Positions 21,458-32,883 of a stretch of 64,000 bases of DNA are shown here, piece after piece; within the stretch, counting starts at the first letter, position 1; the number at the start of each line of letters is the position of its first letter. The translations under genes were made by a program, and so were the position numbers. Source of the stretch: Sipunculus nudus (Eukaryota; Annelida; Sipuncula; Golfingiida; Sipunculidae); assembly GCA_026874595.1 (NCBI GenBank), contig CM049319.1, positions 61,574,917 through 61,638,916 of the forward strand, given 5' to 3'. The notes beneath the pieces were generated by a model. The model had not been told where the DNA came from. It made no database searches and saw only the letters and a program-made list of their open reading frames with translations.

Positions 21458-21842
21458 CTGAAGATAAGGTAAATTATACGTTAACCGATTATTTAAACTT
21501 CAGTAGTGTACGAGGGATTAAAAACATAAGCCACTAGAAAAAGCACTCTGAGAGCACAGACCCCAGTGTCAGTATGCTGTAACAATCAGTGATTGTAATG
21601 CTGTGTTTATCACACATTTATGAAAATGCCATATGGGGGGGGGGGGGGGGGCTGCCTTGGCGGAGGTCTGCGCTGTCTCAGTACTTTTCTAGGTTAACAT
21701 TTTTTTTCAATTTCTCTTATCATATTTAAAGTATACAAGGTAAATATGACTGTTGCTCTGGAAAAGGGGCAAAAAACTTTTATTCATGTAATTCCTCCAC
21801 GATGTAATGAGACGTGAGGTATTTAAATATGGAAAAACTAAC

Positions 21843-21954
21843 GGTGTATGACTCGGTCCATTCCGTTGAGGAACGTCACTGGTAGTTGAGAGTTGACGGC
21901 CTGGTACTCTGCCACAGTGTCTCCAGTGCTTGGGTCTCTCAGGACGACCTCTAG
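21843..21954 (-). CDS. RGM: RGM exon 2 of those recognised
   Basis: The exon runs from acceptor 'ctcctctgtag' to donor CACC|gttagt. It enters in phase 0 and leaves in phase 1. The 37 residues read LEVVLRDPSTGDTVAEYQAV, then NSQLPVTFLNGMDRVIH. This matches RGM 'T(I/V)I.K......K.YQAE.D.LPAAF.DG'. A longer frame in another reading covers the same DNA and is a shadow. The intron before exon 3 (21458-21842) contains a G-run at 21637-21650. Confidence 0.85.
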
Positions 21955-22121
21955 CTACAGAGGAGAGCAATACAACGTATATAACCTACTAAAATGGTTC
22001 TGACCAAACAAGAACCGTGAAAACAAGTGACCTACAAATCGTATCATATACTATTTATATATGAATCAGCATGTTAAAAATCATAGCGGGCTCTTCGCTA
22101 TAAGATAATCATAAAAAACTG

Positions 22122-22397
22122 GAAATCTGCATTCTAAGGAATGCAAGCCTCCGTCATATTGGGGAGGGGTCCTTATTGTGGGATGCTCCTAAAACCGTGA
22201 TTGCATTCGCATATTCGGTCCATATCCCCTGGTTCGTTTGAGCATTAGTGAATTTACATATGCAAATATTTTTTTTTAATGACGTTCCTGAATCCGAACC
22301 ATGTGCCGAATCCACACCAAACTGATTGCGTTATTTATGTTGTAAACATGTACACAAACACATACGTAAGAGACGCAAACCCTCCTGGCGGAGGCAA
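22122..22397 (+). mobile_element. CCTCCGCCA-ended short element, nearly complete copy
   Basis: A 276-bp copy starts 'gaaatctgcattctaagg' and 'gcaagcctccgtcat', and ends 'cctcctggcggaggcaa'. The interior shares 'gatgctcctaaaaccgtga' with the copy at 11.8 kb. It fills most of the 457-bp intron between RGM exons 1 and 2 and ends 14 bases from the donor of exon 1. Confidence 0.82.
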
Positions 22398-22411
22398 ATG
22401 CTTGGACTCAC

Positions 22412-22597
22412 TAATGTCATTACTGTGGCCGGATGGTAAGGTGCAATAGCTGTATTGTTGCCTGTGATCCGGATGTATTCGTTGTCCAGGAATACGCTGT
22501 GACCCTCACTTGCACAAGCGACTATAGGCTGGTCCAATGGTTTTACATGTGGATCCCCAAACGCAACCACGGTGGCCCGTGGTCCATGGCGAGGCCT
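22412..22597 (-). CDS. RGM: RGM exon 1 of those recognised (autocleavage site FGDPH)
   Basis: This is the upstream-most recognised exon of a repulsive guidance molecule, a GPI-anchored BMP co-receptor and neogenin ligand. Acceptor is 'tttcttttcag', donor TTA|gtgagt; both phase 0, 62 codons. Residues 13-17 are FGDPH. In known RGMs the precursor cleaves itself at the Asp-Pro bond of this motif, and the two chains stay disulfide-linked. Following segments, LDQPIVACASEGHSVFLDNE and YIRITGNNTAI, match 'F.TC..QGA.PLIDN.YL.VQVTN.PV'. A sequon (NNT) is present. The basic stretch RPRHGPR precedes the motif. The Cys-rich N-terminal domain and signal peptide are not in the nearby DNA and should lie to the right on the - strand. 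Confidence 0.87.
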
Positions 22598-22929
22598 CTG
22601 AAAAGAAATTGCTTTATGTGTAAAAAACAAAGAACAGTTGGTCCTGAGACCATCCGGATCAAAGGGAACATTTCGATGTCTCACGAAAACCCTAAGAATT
22701 TTCAAAGACATACATTAAAATAACTGCCTAATAAAACTGCCCTATATCTCCATTTGAGTGTTAAGAAACTTCAACTTTCTTGTAAGCTTAATATTCACCT
22801 GAAATCCATTTGCTGCATTATGCAGTGTGATATTCACTTATCGGACTTCAATTGCTGTAATGTTACATTTTATTTAGACTCTTCGTCACGTGTTTCATGG
22901 TATTATAAAATGTTACAGTTTCTTTGAAG
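22598..22929. other. RGM intron
   Basis: No exon was recognised. Frames on both strands that overlap 22433-22723 are shadows of RGM exon 1. Confidence 0.5.
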
Positions 22930-23293
22930 GTATCAAAAATAAAGAAAGATACAGGTGGCGCAACAAGTTTAAAGGAACTGACGGAACACCCCATTATCAA
23001 TATTCATGCAAAGAATCATGGTGATCAAGGCAGTATTTATTCAGATACTGAAGCTTTTGTATCAATTTTTTTATTATTCTGGAGGGTATTAACGAGACCC
23101 ATAGCTCGGAGAGTATGGGTAACAGAGACTTAATTTCAGGTTTCCAAGGAGATTTTTCATGGACCTCCCTGGATGTCACGTTAGAAAATTCCAGGTCCAG
23201 CGGTTACGATTTGTGCCCTGTTAACGGACCGCCGGACGACGGACAAAGGATGATCGCTATAGCTCAGAGGACTTTCGGTCAGCTGAGCTAATA
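22930..23293 (-). mobile_element. Family B tandem-repeat element, 5' part
   Basis: On the - strand it begins with the family B hairpin 'agctcagctgaccgaaagtc', then 'tgagctatag' and 'tttgtccgtcgtccg'. One internal unit follows ('gggcacaaatcgtaaccg', 'gtctctgttacccata'), homologous to 53.35-53.60 kb. It is cut off after about 360 bp. Confidence 0.85.
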
Positions 23294-23961
23294 AAACCGG
23301 TGAACTGGAGATAATTAGGCCTAGCCCGTGAGCCGTTATGGTTTTGCCGGGAACTATTGTATACAGCCAAAATGAGCTAAATTACTTGAGATAAAACACA
23401 CATTATTGCAAGTGAAAATTAACCTTTACAAATATTATCTTTACACCAGCCTTAAAACTGAAAAAAAGGATTTCCCCCCGAATAAATCCGGAACATAGGC
23501 TACGGGTAGGCCTATCAAGTTCTTCATCTAGAGTTATTCATGTGGTTATACAGCCTTGATTGTTTTTAAAACAAAATCAGAATCTTAGATATACAAGTAT
23601 ACAATAGGGCCTACCTCAGTGGTTGCCATCTTGAAAGTTCAAAATGGTTGCCATGGAGACAAAGAAAAAAGTGCTAGCATTGGTTTTTGCATTCATCACA
23701 TTATAACTATAAGCTTTCCAAAACAGTTAGAGTTTACCCAATCCCCCAAAAATTTGAACGAATCCATAAAAATTGGAACATTGCGAAAGGCTGACGTAGC
23801 CTACCGGTAGGCCTAAAGGTATAACAACTAAAAAAAGTCCTCGATTGAACATAAAGGTAAGAAACAGCGATATATTGCAGAAACCATCTCTTATTTTTTT
23901 TCATGGGGAAACGTGTTGTTTAAATTTTCATTTATAATAATTAACCTCGCACTCCCTTCTA
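23294..23961. other. Spacer with TAGGCCTA-type motifs
   Basis: No gene was recognised. The palindrome-like words 'taggcctac', 'aggcctatc' and 'ggtaggccta' recur (near 23318, 23506, 23812). A short frame at 23619-23810 has no domain. Confidence 0.5.
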
Positions 23962-24063
23962 AAGCACGTGCTTCTGGCGCCAAACTGCTGAGCTGTTCAT
24001 AAGATGAAACTGCTCAAAAGATTGTGGGTAACCGATTTCGTCTGCGTCACCGATCACTTCCGG
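23962..24063 (+). promoter_or_regulatory. Probable promoter with E-box, E2F-like and ETS-like sites
   Basis: Within 100 bp lie AAGCACGTGCTT (palindromic E-box, 23962-23973), TTCTGGCGCCAAA (E2F-like, 23972-23984), TGCGTCA (CRE-like, about 24043) and ACTTCCGG (ETS-type, 24056-24063). Such clusters mark TATA-less promoters of broadly expressed genes. A short leader and a splice-bounded ATG exon follow. Promoter function is inferred. Confidence 0.45.
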
Positions 24064-24209
24064 CTGCAACTGGTTAAAAAAGAACCTGAATTTTTCTTTT
24101 GTTCCAAGTATTGATAAAAGTAGTTAAATAACACTTTGGATAAGTGAACACCAAAGAAGACTGCATTAATCAAACATTTGTTCATTTAATCCAGAGAAAG
24201 TGTGCAGCG

Positions 24210-24292
24210 ATGCGAATTTCGCCATTTTCTGTTTGGAGTCTGATGGACTGCGCTCGAGAAGTCCTCGATTTACCACTCGAACTGAGGTGTGG
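24210..24292 (+). CDS. Candidate first coding exon of an unidentified gene
   Basis: An ATG at 24210 opens 27 codons (MRISPFSVWSLMDCAREV, then LDLPLELRCG) and meets a consensus donor, TGTGG|gtgagt, leaving in phase 2. An alternative donor, GAG|gtgtgg, lies 6 bases earlier, also in phase 2. It lies 150 bp after a promoter-like cluster. I do not recognise the protein. The next exon was not found, and the exon at 60.58 kb does not fit in phase. It could also be a chance open frame. Confidence 0.35.
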
Positions 24293-25969
24293 GTGAGTTG
24301 CATTGCCTCTTCATTTCTTCTAAAAGTTAACTTTTCCTGTTCACTGTTCTTATATTGTTGCTTATCAAATTTGTAAGGTTCGGTTCAAAACTGGTACAAA
24401 CTTCACTGCAACTGACGAGGCGACAAAAAGCAGGTTATGATAAGCAAGTGCTGCCCTCTATTAGTGGTCTTGGCGACTAAACGAACTTTTACAGTTGGAT
24501 ATCGTTTTCAGCTGTACAGGACACAGCAAATAATACAGAGTGAATAATAATACAGAGATGGACTGTATTGTGTGAAAACGCTAGGAAAATAACAGATGAG
24601 TAATAATTACAAAGAAGTGACCCAGAAAAGAAACGAATTTAACCAAAATCTACACGAATAGCAATTCAAGGGCTAGCCCATAAGAAGGAACTCCTCAATT
24701 GCTTTTTTCAGGGACTGACGCATTGTGGAGTCCATAGATTATTGCACCTGCAGTTAACTGTGATTGTAACACTCCATACACAACTGAGATTTAACATATA
24801 TCCATTGATTAATGTTCAGTGCATATATCCATTGATATATGTTCAGTACATCTATGTGTATTGTATATTTGACCACTATAAAACATTACTGTTCTGTTCT
24901 AAGCCCCATTTTGCACCAAGGAAGTTAAAATATGAACAAAATAGTACACAGGCCTAAAGCCTTATACAGGACTGCCACCAAATGCAAGATGTCTACCGGG
25001 GCTGTTAATGCTTCAGTTCTCTCAGGACAAATACTATCAGTTGTTAATGTTACAGGTGCTTCATGCTTTCCAGAATGGTTACTTTTTATTACAGGCCTTT
25101 CGACATATAACATTATGTGAACATTGGTTTGCCAAAACCATAGGAAATATTTTTATTTAATTTCCTTTCTAAGAGTAACAGATCGTATCGTGCTATAACC
25201 CCAGTTAGCCCTTTGGTGGGCCGGCGACGCAACAGAAACCTGAAACCTGTTGCGTGACCGTCGGCGGCTATTCAAGCATCTGTGGACACAGGCGCTTGAA
25301 ATTTGATTCCCTATAAATTACTCCAGTTAAATTTGAGGTTGAATTAAGCTTTAAATTGCTATGCTACAAGCTTGATGAAGTAATTCGTCATTCAGCTTTG
25401 TTGAATTACCTATAAACGTGAAATACGGTTTATGACAAACGATATATATCGTGTTTACAGGGATTCAAGCCCTCTGTGTACAGGATATGCGGCACAATGT
25501 TTAGATGAAAAAAGTCATAACTATGTAATTTATCCATTTTATGACAGCAGTACTGTAACTTATTTAGTAAAAATGATCAGGGCAGGGGTCAATTACATCC
25601 AGATATAATTAAATACAATTAGTTACTTTCATAATGCCAAATTACAATAAAAGATACAATTATTTGCAAATATTGTTAATTACTTCTCAGTACTTTAAAT
25701 TACTTATTGTAAGTTCAAATACTGGGACATTGAACACAAAATATACACACCCTCTCTAGAATCCCTAGGGTACTACATCTGTCAAACAGTAACACAAGGG
25801 TCCTGAGTTGAGCTCAGTGAGTACTGAAACCTCATGTAGAGCAAAACACAGCTCAGATGCAGACCCCACTAATTCAAGTTTGTCTGTCTGACTTCAAGCA
25901 GAACTTTTGATTTAAAGAGACATAATCAGGAGCAATATTATGCCTATTCTTTTACACAATCGTTTCATT
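24293..25969. other. Spacer with an inverted repeat
   Basis: No gene was recognised. A GC-rich imperfect inverted repeat lies at 25220-25268 (GCCGGCGACGCAACAG / CTGTTGCGTGACCGTCGGC). Opposing frames at 24925-25120 have no domain. The stretch 25560-25700 is very AT-rich. Confidence 0.5.
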
Positions 25970-27172
25970 TTTTAGCGAACCTATGAGCTTATGCGATGGT
26001 GCGGCGTCTAGACGTCTAAACACAATGTCTAGATGCAGAATTCCCAGGTTATTTGAACTATATCTTTCAACTGTTTGAAAAAACTTGGTTTGCATTTTAA
26101 GAGAATCGGGTTTATCATCAGGTCACATGTGAACTGCTGCGCCCTCATTTTTGGTTGACCTCTGACCCTTCCTCGCTGCCAAGTGTCCATTTGTGCGTCT
26201 GTTTCCACACATAAACCCACATATCTCAGGAACCGTTTGACCGATCAGGCTAAAATTTTTGCACAAATGTAGCCCTTTGATAGCTTTATAACATACACTT
26301 AAAATGGTGGTGCCACCTGCAACCACTTATGCACAGCGTCCATCTGTTCATCTGCCTTGGGATAAAATCACTCATATCTCAGAAGTGGTTTGACTTATCC
26401 ACCTGAAATTTTGCAGGTTTATACATCCTGGACAGCTTTCTAGATTTTGTGACAGGTGGCGCCACCTGCATTCAAGTTCACTCTTCAGACATCCAAGCTC
26501 ATATCTCAGGAACCGTTTGACCAATTGGGCCAAAATTTTGCATGTGTATAGATCTCACATAGCTCTTCATCATAGGCAAAACTGGTGGTGCCACCTGCAA
26601 ACCATTTATCCACAGAGTCCATCTGTTCATCTGCCTTGGGATAAAATCACTCATATCTCAGCAGAGGTTTGACTTATCCACCTGAAATTTTGCAGGTTTA
26701 TACATTCTGGACAGCTTTCTTGATTTTATGACAGGTGGCTCCACCTTCATTCAAATTTACTGTGCAGACATTCAAGCTCATATCTCAGTAACCTTTTGGC
26801 TGATTGGGCCAAAATTTTGCATGTGTATAGATCTCCCATAGCTCTTCATCATAGGCAAAACTGGTGGTGCCACCTGCAACCATTTATGCACAGCTTCCAT
26901 CTATTTATCTGCCTTGTGATAAAATCACTCATATCTCAGCAGTGGTTTGACTTATCCACCTGAAATTTTGCAGGTTTACACATCCTTGACAATTTTCTCG
27001 ATTTTATGATGGGTGGCACTACCTACATTCATGTTTACGCTGCAGACATCCATGCTAATATGCAACACACCTCACTCTATTCCCCTTGCCACTTAATCAA
27101 TGCCTCACTTCACCTGTCCCACTCTGATTTCTGTGGATACACATAGTCGCTTGTCGACTACCCAAATTCTAG
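25970..27172 (+). mobile_element. Family A tandem-repeat (pearl/Helentron-like) element, copy A1
   Basis: The copy consists of alternating related units of about 140 bp that form a roughly 280-bp period ('catatctcaggaaccgtttg', 'aaattttgca', 'ggtggtgccacctgc'). The 3' end has a hairpin TAGTCG..CGACTA followed by CTAG at 27169-27172. The 5' end here ('ttttagcgaacctatgagc') differs from the GTATCCGCC start of copies A2 and A3 and resembles 50.14 kb, so this is a mosaic or a subfamily. Tandem core units between short hairpin ends are known from bivalve pearl elements. Confidence 0.75.
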
Positions 27173-27329
27173 TTTTAAAATGTCCTAGTTTGAAACTTGC
27201 AGGTCTGAAACGTCCATTTTGCTGAAATCATAATGACTAAGGTAGAACTGCAGGACTTACAAGGATCAATATTAAATTTTAAAAATAAACCTCCATTCAT
27301 ACTCCCAAACTTTGCACAGGTTCGCATTA
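27173..27329. other. Spacer between repeats
   Basis: Low-complexity spacer. The two opposing frames across 27175-27504 extend into family G sequence and are not genes. Confidence 0.5.
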
Positions 27330-28350
27330 GTCCTGTAGGCCTTGTTTCTGAATGCAAAAGTTTCCCATCAAAACCATCCCACCACACAGTCTCAGTACCT
27401 TGTATACAGCTTTTTACATGCCTTTCATATAATGGGAGTATCATGGTAAACCCACTGTCCATCTGTTTACTTTTAGTGTTACTGCAATAACTTTTTGGGG
27501 CCACAATCGATTTTCACCAAACTCACCATAACTGCTTACCACCATATTATCTCGCCTGAGTTTGATTAACAGCAAAATCCACGCATATTTTATAAGGTCA
27601 CTAAGATAAATTATCAAGAATTAAGGAATTTGATCAAACCCATCAGAAATGTTAATCAATAAAATTTCTTGCCTAAGATCTATTTTCTGCAAAATCCATG
27701 TAATTTTGATGAATTGATCGAGGCACCATGGTGACTTAACAAAAATCCTATGGATTCTCATGAAACTCAATATACATATTTACCTTTACAGTTTTTCACC
27801 TCAATTAAATTCTCAGCAGATTTTACGCATATTTAATGAGGTCAGAGGTATTCTGATACACTAGGGCGTATTACACATGTTTGCAATGCTCTTGTTAACA
27901 TCTTCTCATGGCTCTCTGTGTTTGTAAACACAGCTAGTCCACCTGTGTCTGTTTACTATAACAAGACTGCGTGCCAGGAGGTCTGATTGTGAGCCACAGC
28001 ATGCAATGTTTCAGCCAGCAGGAACATGTATTACATTGTATTGGCCAAGTCAGTCAGGGCATGTCCTGATTGACACAAAAATGTTGACATATAGTTAAAG
28101 CAGGTAATATAATTTGCATATGTGTGGAAGTTGAGAGGTCACTAGTAAAATATAGTTATTTGAAAAACCCTGTTTCGTCTGATTGTACCAGATGACCTTG
28201 TTGAATATGTTTGGGCTATTTTGGTGGGTACCCCCATATGTTATAAACATGGGAATGTTAACAAAATGAACAATCTGTGTGCAATAAGCGTTTTCTGGCC
28301 AAACTTTATTGAAGGTTTCAGGGATTATTTTTATTTAGTATCAAGATTTG
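27330..28350. repeat. Dispersed repeat family G, copy 2
   Basis: The longest copy of the family. Parts at 27340-27420 and 27890-28080 match the window start, and 28190-28350 ('ttgaatatgtttgggctattttg', 'tttcagggatt') matches 49.8-49.99 kb. An inserted segment of about 470 bp at 27.42-27.89 kb is absent from copy 1. Confidence 0.7.
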
Positions 28351-28556
28351 AGAATAGGCCCCTTTAAGAAGTGGTTAAAGGTGGCATTCATTCAGTAATT
28401 CCTTCCACTTAATTCAGGTCAATGAATTGAGGAACAAATTAACTAACTGGAACATGGATGTTTAAACAAGCAAACTGTTGTTTCATTTAAGCAATCACAC
28501 AAGTAACATAGTGCATGTCTGATTACATATGGGCTGTTGATGCTTGAATTATAACC

Positions 28557-29420
28557 TGTTTAAAATTGTTCACCAGTTTCCAAAATTGCAATTGGGATAT
28601 TACAGGCAACACTACAAAGTCTGTATAGTTTGTATGACTTGCATAGTCATGACCAAAAAGGGGGAAATCCAGGACTTTTAGAAGTCAAGGATTTTACACT
28701 GAGTCATACCCTAAAGAAAAGATCCACAGCTTCAAGGGAAGTGTTAGCCCTGAAAATTCATAAAGACACTACCAAAAAAGTTATTTATCCTGATAAATGG
28801 GGTGCCACACTCTAGTCGCCCCACATTTCATGCCAAACTCCTTCACCAACTTCTCAGTTTGCAATTGGGATATCACAGATTACACTGCAGTATAGTTTTT
28901 ATGACTTGCATGATGATGAAAGCAAAGATCTCTGTGTCTTCATTAAAAATAAAGGTTCTTGACTGCTTGCTTGTTACTCAGACCCTCATCACAGAGTAGT
29001 TGTGATTGCTGTTGCTCTGTTGGTTGTCTGATTTCCTTTCTTGACTGCTATGCTAGGCGTTCTGGAGCTAACCTGGGAAGGCATCTTTTCTTGCAAATCT
29101 TGGCTTGGTGTGGCACCTACAGATATCTTCACAGACTTATTTTCTGTTTCTTCTGGGCCTTTACAGCATTTTGAGGCTTAAACCTGAAACAATCTATTCC
29201 TGAACTGGCTCGAGAACTGACTTTTTGTTCATTTGTGGTAACGTCTAAAACAAGGGATAAATTCAGGATTTTAGGAAGAGACAGATTTACACAAAGGGAG
29301 TAATACCCGAAAGAATGGTAAACAGGGGAGGGGTAAGCCATTAAAAATTTATTTGAGAAAACAATTCCAAAAAGGAATTTATCCTCATAAACAGGGTATC
29401 ACCAACTCTAGATCCCTGCC
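28557..29420. repeat. Diverged tandem or dispersed duplication
   Basis: 'gcaattgggatattacag' and 'tatgacttgcat' occur at about 28589-28640 and again at 28860-28912. 'ggatttta..', 'atttatcctgataaa' and 'gtgccacactcta' at 28690-28815 recur as diverged forms at 29265-29412. A stretch on the - strand at about 29180-29000 is open for about 60 codons with Ser/Thr-rich content but lacks both ATG and firm splice sites, so I do not call it an exon. Confidence 0.5.
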
Positions 29421-29587
29421 CCCTTCCATCTGTTCCTCGGGCTCTAAGAACAGATTATATCATACAGAATAAAGTTTAGCATAGCTTAGAACTGTGGTTT
29501 GCTTATTTATATGTGAGTATCTATGTTTCACGTTGACTGCAATTTATCATTGCCCAGACACAAGAGTACCTATGTCTAAAGTTACCC

Positions 29588-32165
29588 TTTTTAGCTCAGC
29601 TGACTATAAGTCATCTGAGCTATAGTCGTGGTCCATTGTCCGTTGTCCGTTTGTCTGTCTGTCCCTCCATCCGTCCGTCCGTCCGTAGATGTGGCACGTT
29701 TTGAAACCGTAAGACCTAGGAATCCAAAATTCAGCATAATGTTAGATGTCCCCAAGATCTCATACCAAGCCGAAAACTGGGTCTCTGCGACTTTGTTCCT
29801 TTGAGAAATTAAGGAAAAACCTCAATTTTTTTTTTTAAAAACCAATTTTCATAAGTGCATATCAAAACCACTCGTCTGTTTTTTTCTCATATTTACCATA
29901 AATAATCCTCTATATAGTTCTTATGTACATGCCAGAAATTAGGTCTGTATTATATAATTTAAAAAAGTTATAGGCCCAAACATAATGAACTTTGTAAAAA
30001 AATCAGGAAAGATGTTTGGTCACTTAAGACCAAAAGTGTAAAAGGTATGGACTTTTTCTCAGTAATACAACTTAAATTAATCAAAATTTAATTGTATACC
30101 AAAAATTAGAACAAAATCTTTTAAAATTTTTTAAAATATTAGCAAAAATAAAAAATTGGTACCTTAAATTTTGCCCAACTTTGACCATGGCATGTTTTTT
30201 CCCTGTAACTGCTGTGGATTTATTTTTCAAAGCATGTTTTTATGAGCATTTCAACTGTTAACACCAAAAATTTGAAACCAGTTGATCAAAAACTGTAGAT
30301 TTTATTCAAGTTTTCAAGCACCATGTCTCATATTGTTTACATCAAGCTTGTGTTATGCAGTTTGCTAGAGCTCAGCTCATGAGCTTCAGCTGTAAGTTCC
30401 TTAAATTTGGCAAACAGTTACATGTCTCCAAAATCCCCTATCATGCCAAGAATTTGGTCACTAGGACTTAATTCCTTCGAGATATTAATGAAAAACTTCA
30501 TTTTTTCCATCAAAAACCCATTGTTACACTTTAAGACTGCCTAATATCAAAACTACTGATCTGACTTTGATCATATATAATATACATATTTTCATATACA
30601 TTCGCTATGCATATGCCAGAAATGATGTCAGTATTGCGTATTTTTTTTAAGTTATGGGCCCAAACATAATGCACTTTTTAAAAAATAAAGAAATATATTT
30701 ACTCACCTAAGATGAGAATTGCTGAAGCTGGAGACTTTTTTTTCAGGAATATAACTTTATTTAATCAAGTTTCAATTGTTTACCCAAAATTTGATCTGAA
30801 TTTTGCAAAGTTATTAGCATAAATAAAAAATCAATACCGTAAATTTTGTCCAACTTTGGCAATGGCATGTTTTTTACCTGTAAGCACTGTTGATTTAATA
30901 TTCACAGCATATTTACAAAAGGATTTAATCTTTTAAAATCTGAAATTTCAAAGGAATTGATTGAAAAGAGTAGCTTTTATTCAAGTTTTCATACACCATG
31001 TCAAGTATTGTTTACATCTAGCCCACATAGTAGTACAGCCTTCACTTGCATTATGTAACCCACCCCAGGCAAGCTAGCTTGCCTTGGCTCAGCTTGGCCA
31101 TTACCAGCAGGCTTCCCCTCTGCCCTGCACCCCCCCCCCCTAGATGGTGCATTAACTAGATGAATGTTATAATTTTCTGTATTTCATTTTATTCTTGGCT
31201 ATGCAGTGCTACATTTTAGATTTTGTATTTACCACCAGGGTTACAATGATTAAAGTGCACATTTAATTGTGTCCACAAAGTGGTGTATTGCTATGAAAGT
31301 GTGGATGTTCATCAGATAAGTAATTCCTTACTTGAGAAGAGTTAAAACTTCACCAGGTGTGACATTTACTATTTATTCCAGAAAAAAAATTATAGCTTAG
31401 ATTTTAATTAGCACAATGATATTGTTTGTCCCTCATTCAACCAACAGTGTGTATACTTTATTTGAAAAGATGTTTTTATTTTACCAAATTTGCTGAATCT
31501 TTTATTTTATTTCGGTGAATAAGATTAAGCATGTACTGAAAACTCCCATGTGCAAAACTTTTTAATAGTGATTCAAGGAATAGTGATTCTTGTAGATGCC
31601 ATGTTGTGGCATTATTTTCCTATAAATTCAGTTTAAACATTTGTGATTTAAAAATAATAAAAATATATGTGTATGCATAATATGACCCAATATGAGCTAC
31701 ACTCTGGATATATAATGATTGCAACTTACATTTCTAATATTTTAACTTATATTTTCAGTTTTTTTAATACAAATTTATAAAACTTGTAATAAAAAAAAAT
31801 TAATCAGATAAAAACTATTTTAATGGAAAAAGTGGATATGCTTAAATAATAGGCTAATATATAAACTTAAATGCATTATTCCCTTGAAAGTGAAATATAG
31901 GTATTAGTCCATTCTGTCCACTGGCCTGTCCATCTGTAAATTTTTCATATGTATCACAGTATCTCAAAACTTTTACTGTTTTTCTTCATGACAGTCTTGT
32001 CAGGGTATTAGTTTGCAGTCATATATTTAGAACTTTACTATAACCAAGTGGGAGGGCCCCTTTCCTCTTAGCTTCTCATATGCTTATATAAATGAAAAAC
32101 ATTAATATTTTGCATTTGCAAAAATTTCAAACTTAAGCTGAGCGCCGTGACCCATAGGTCCCTTG
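29588..32165 (+). mobile_element. Family B tandem-repeat element, long-unit copy B1
   Basis: The start is the B hairpin 'agctcagctgactataagtc', then 'tgagctatag' and (TCCG)n-like 'ccgtccgtccgtccg'. Two diverged units of about 670 bp follow (29690-30360 and 30370-31030), sharing 'tttattcaagttttca' and 'tttgaccatggcatg'. The end is 'aagctgagcgccgtgaccc' plus 'ataggtcccttg', the B 3' end. The units differ from those of copy B2, although both ends are the same. A C-run lies at 31128-31140. Confidence 0.75.
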
Positions 32166-32883
32166 TTACTTACCAATCTCTACATTTTTTTCATTTAAAG
32201 AATGCAGCTTATCAAGTAAACTGTTCAATTTATTTAACTCAGTGCTTAAAACCAATGTAATAGGGATCTCATGGAACTGTATGAACTCAGTTGTACTTTC
32301 CACTGAGGCAAGTACCATGGTACATTCATAGATACATGCAAGAAACACAGAAAGAAAAGTCTTCTCTCAGTAAATTCAAAAGTAAATGACATTAAGTTCA
32401 CACAGGATGCTTGAAAATGAAAGAACCAAGAAACAGGCTTCATAATCCAGTATAGTTTATCAGAGGTCATCAGATACTTATCCCAGATACTTCCCTGCAT
32501 AATCAAATAAAAGTCTCAGATATCTGGATTAACTGAGTGCATATCCTGTTCAGAACATTGATCTAGAAACACTCTTTTATGGGGGAAAAGTGGGTTTATT
32601 ATACCATAATTTTAAGTTTGATGTGTATCAATTAGAAAACTGCTTGCAAGGGAATATTGTAGGCTCTGGAGTGTGTTTGGCCAATGCCCAGGGGGCCATT
32701 TGAAACAAGCATACCCTATCATGAATGGTTAAAGGGCAGTGATTGTTCTCATTTTTTTTCAAACACTATGTAATTTTTCTGTGGACAGTCAGTGCAATGA
32801 ATTAAAGAGAGATAACAATCAATAAATGAATAAGGAATGAGATAACTTTTCAATAAAAAAAATCAATTCAAAAGAATTTCCAT
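32166..32883. other. Spacer
   Basis: No gene was recognised. The overlapping - strand frames at 32166-32506 show no domain. Confidence 0.5.

Noticed and set aside
22930-23293. Possible RGM N-terminal exon on the - strand
   Set aside because: The sequence is a family B repeat fragment and lacks the cysteine pattern of the RGM N-terminal domain.
29000-29190. Ser/Thr-rich open stretch on the - strand, about 60 codons
   Set aside because: No ATG, no clear acceptor, and it lies between diverged repeat copies.
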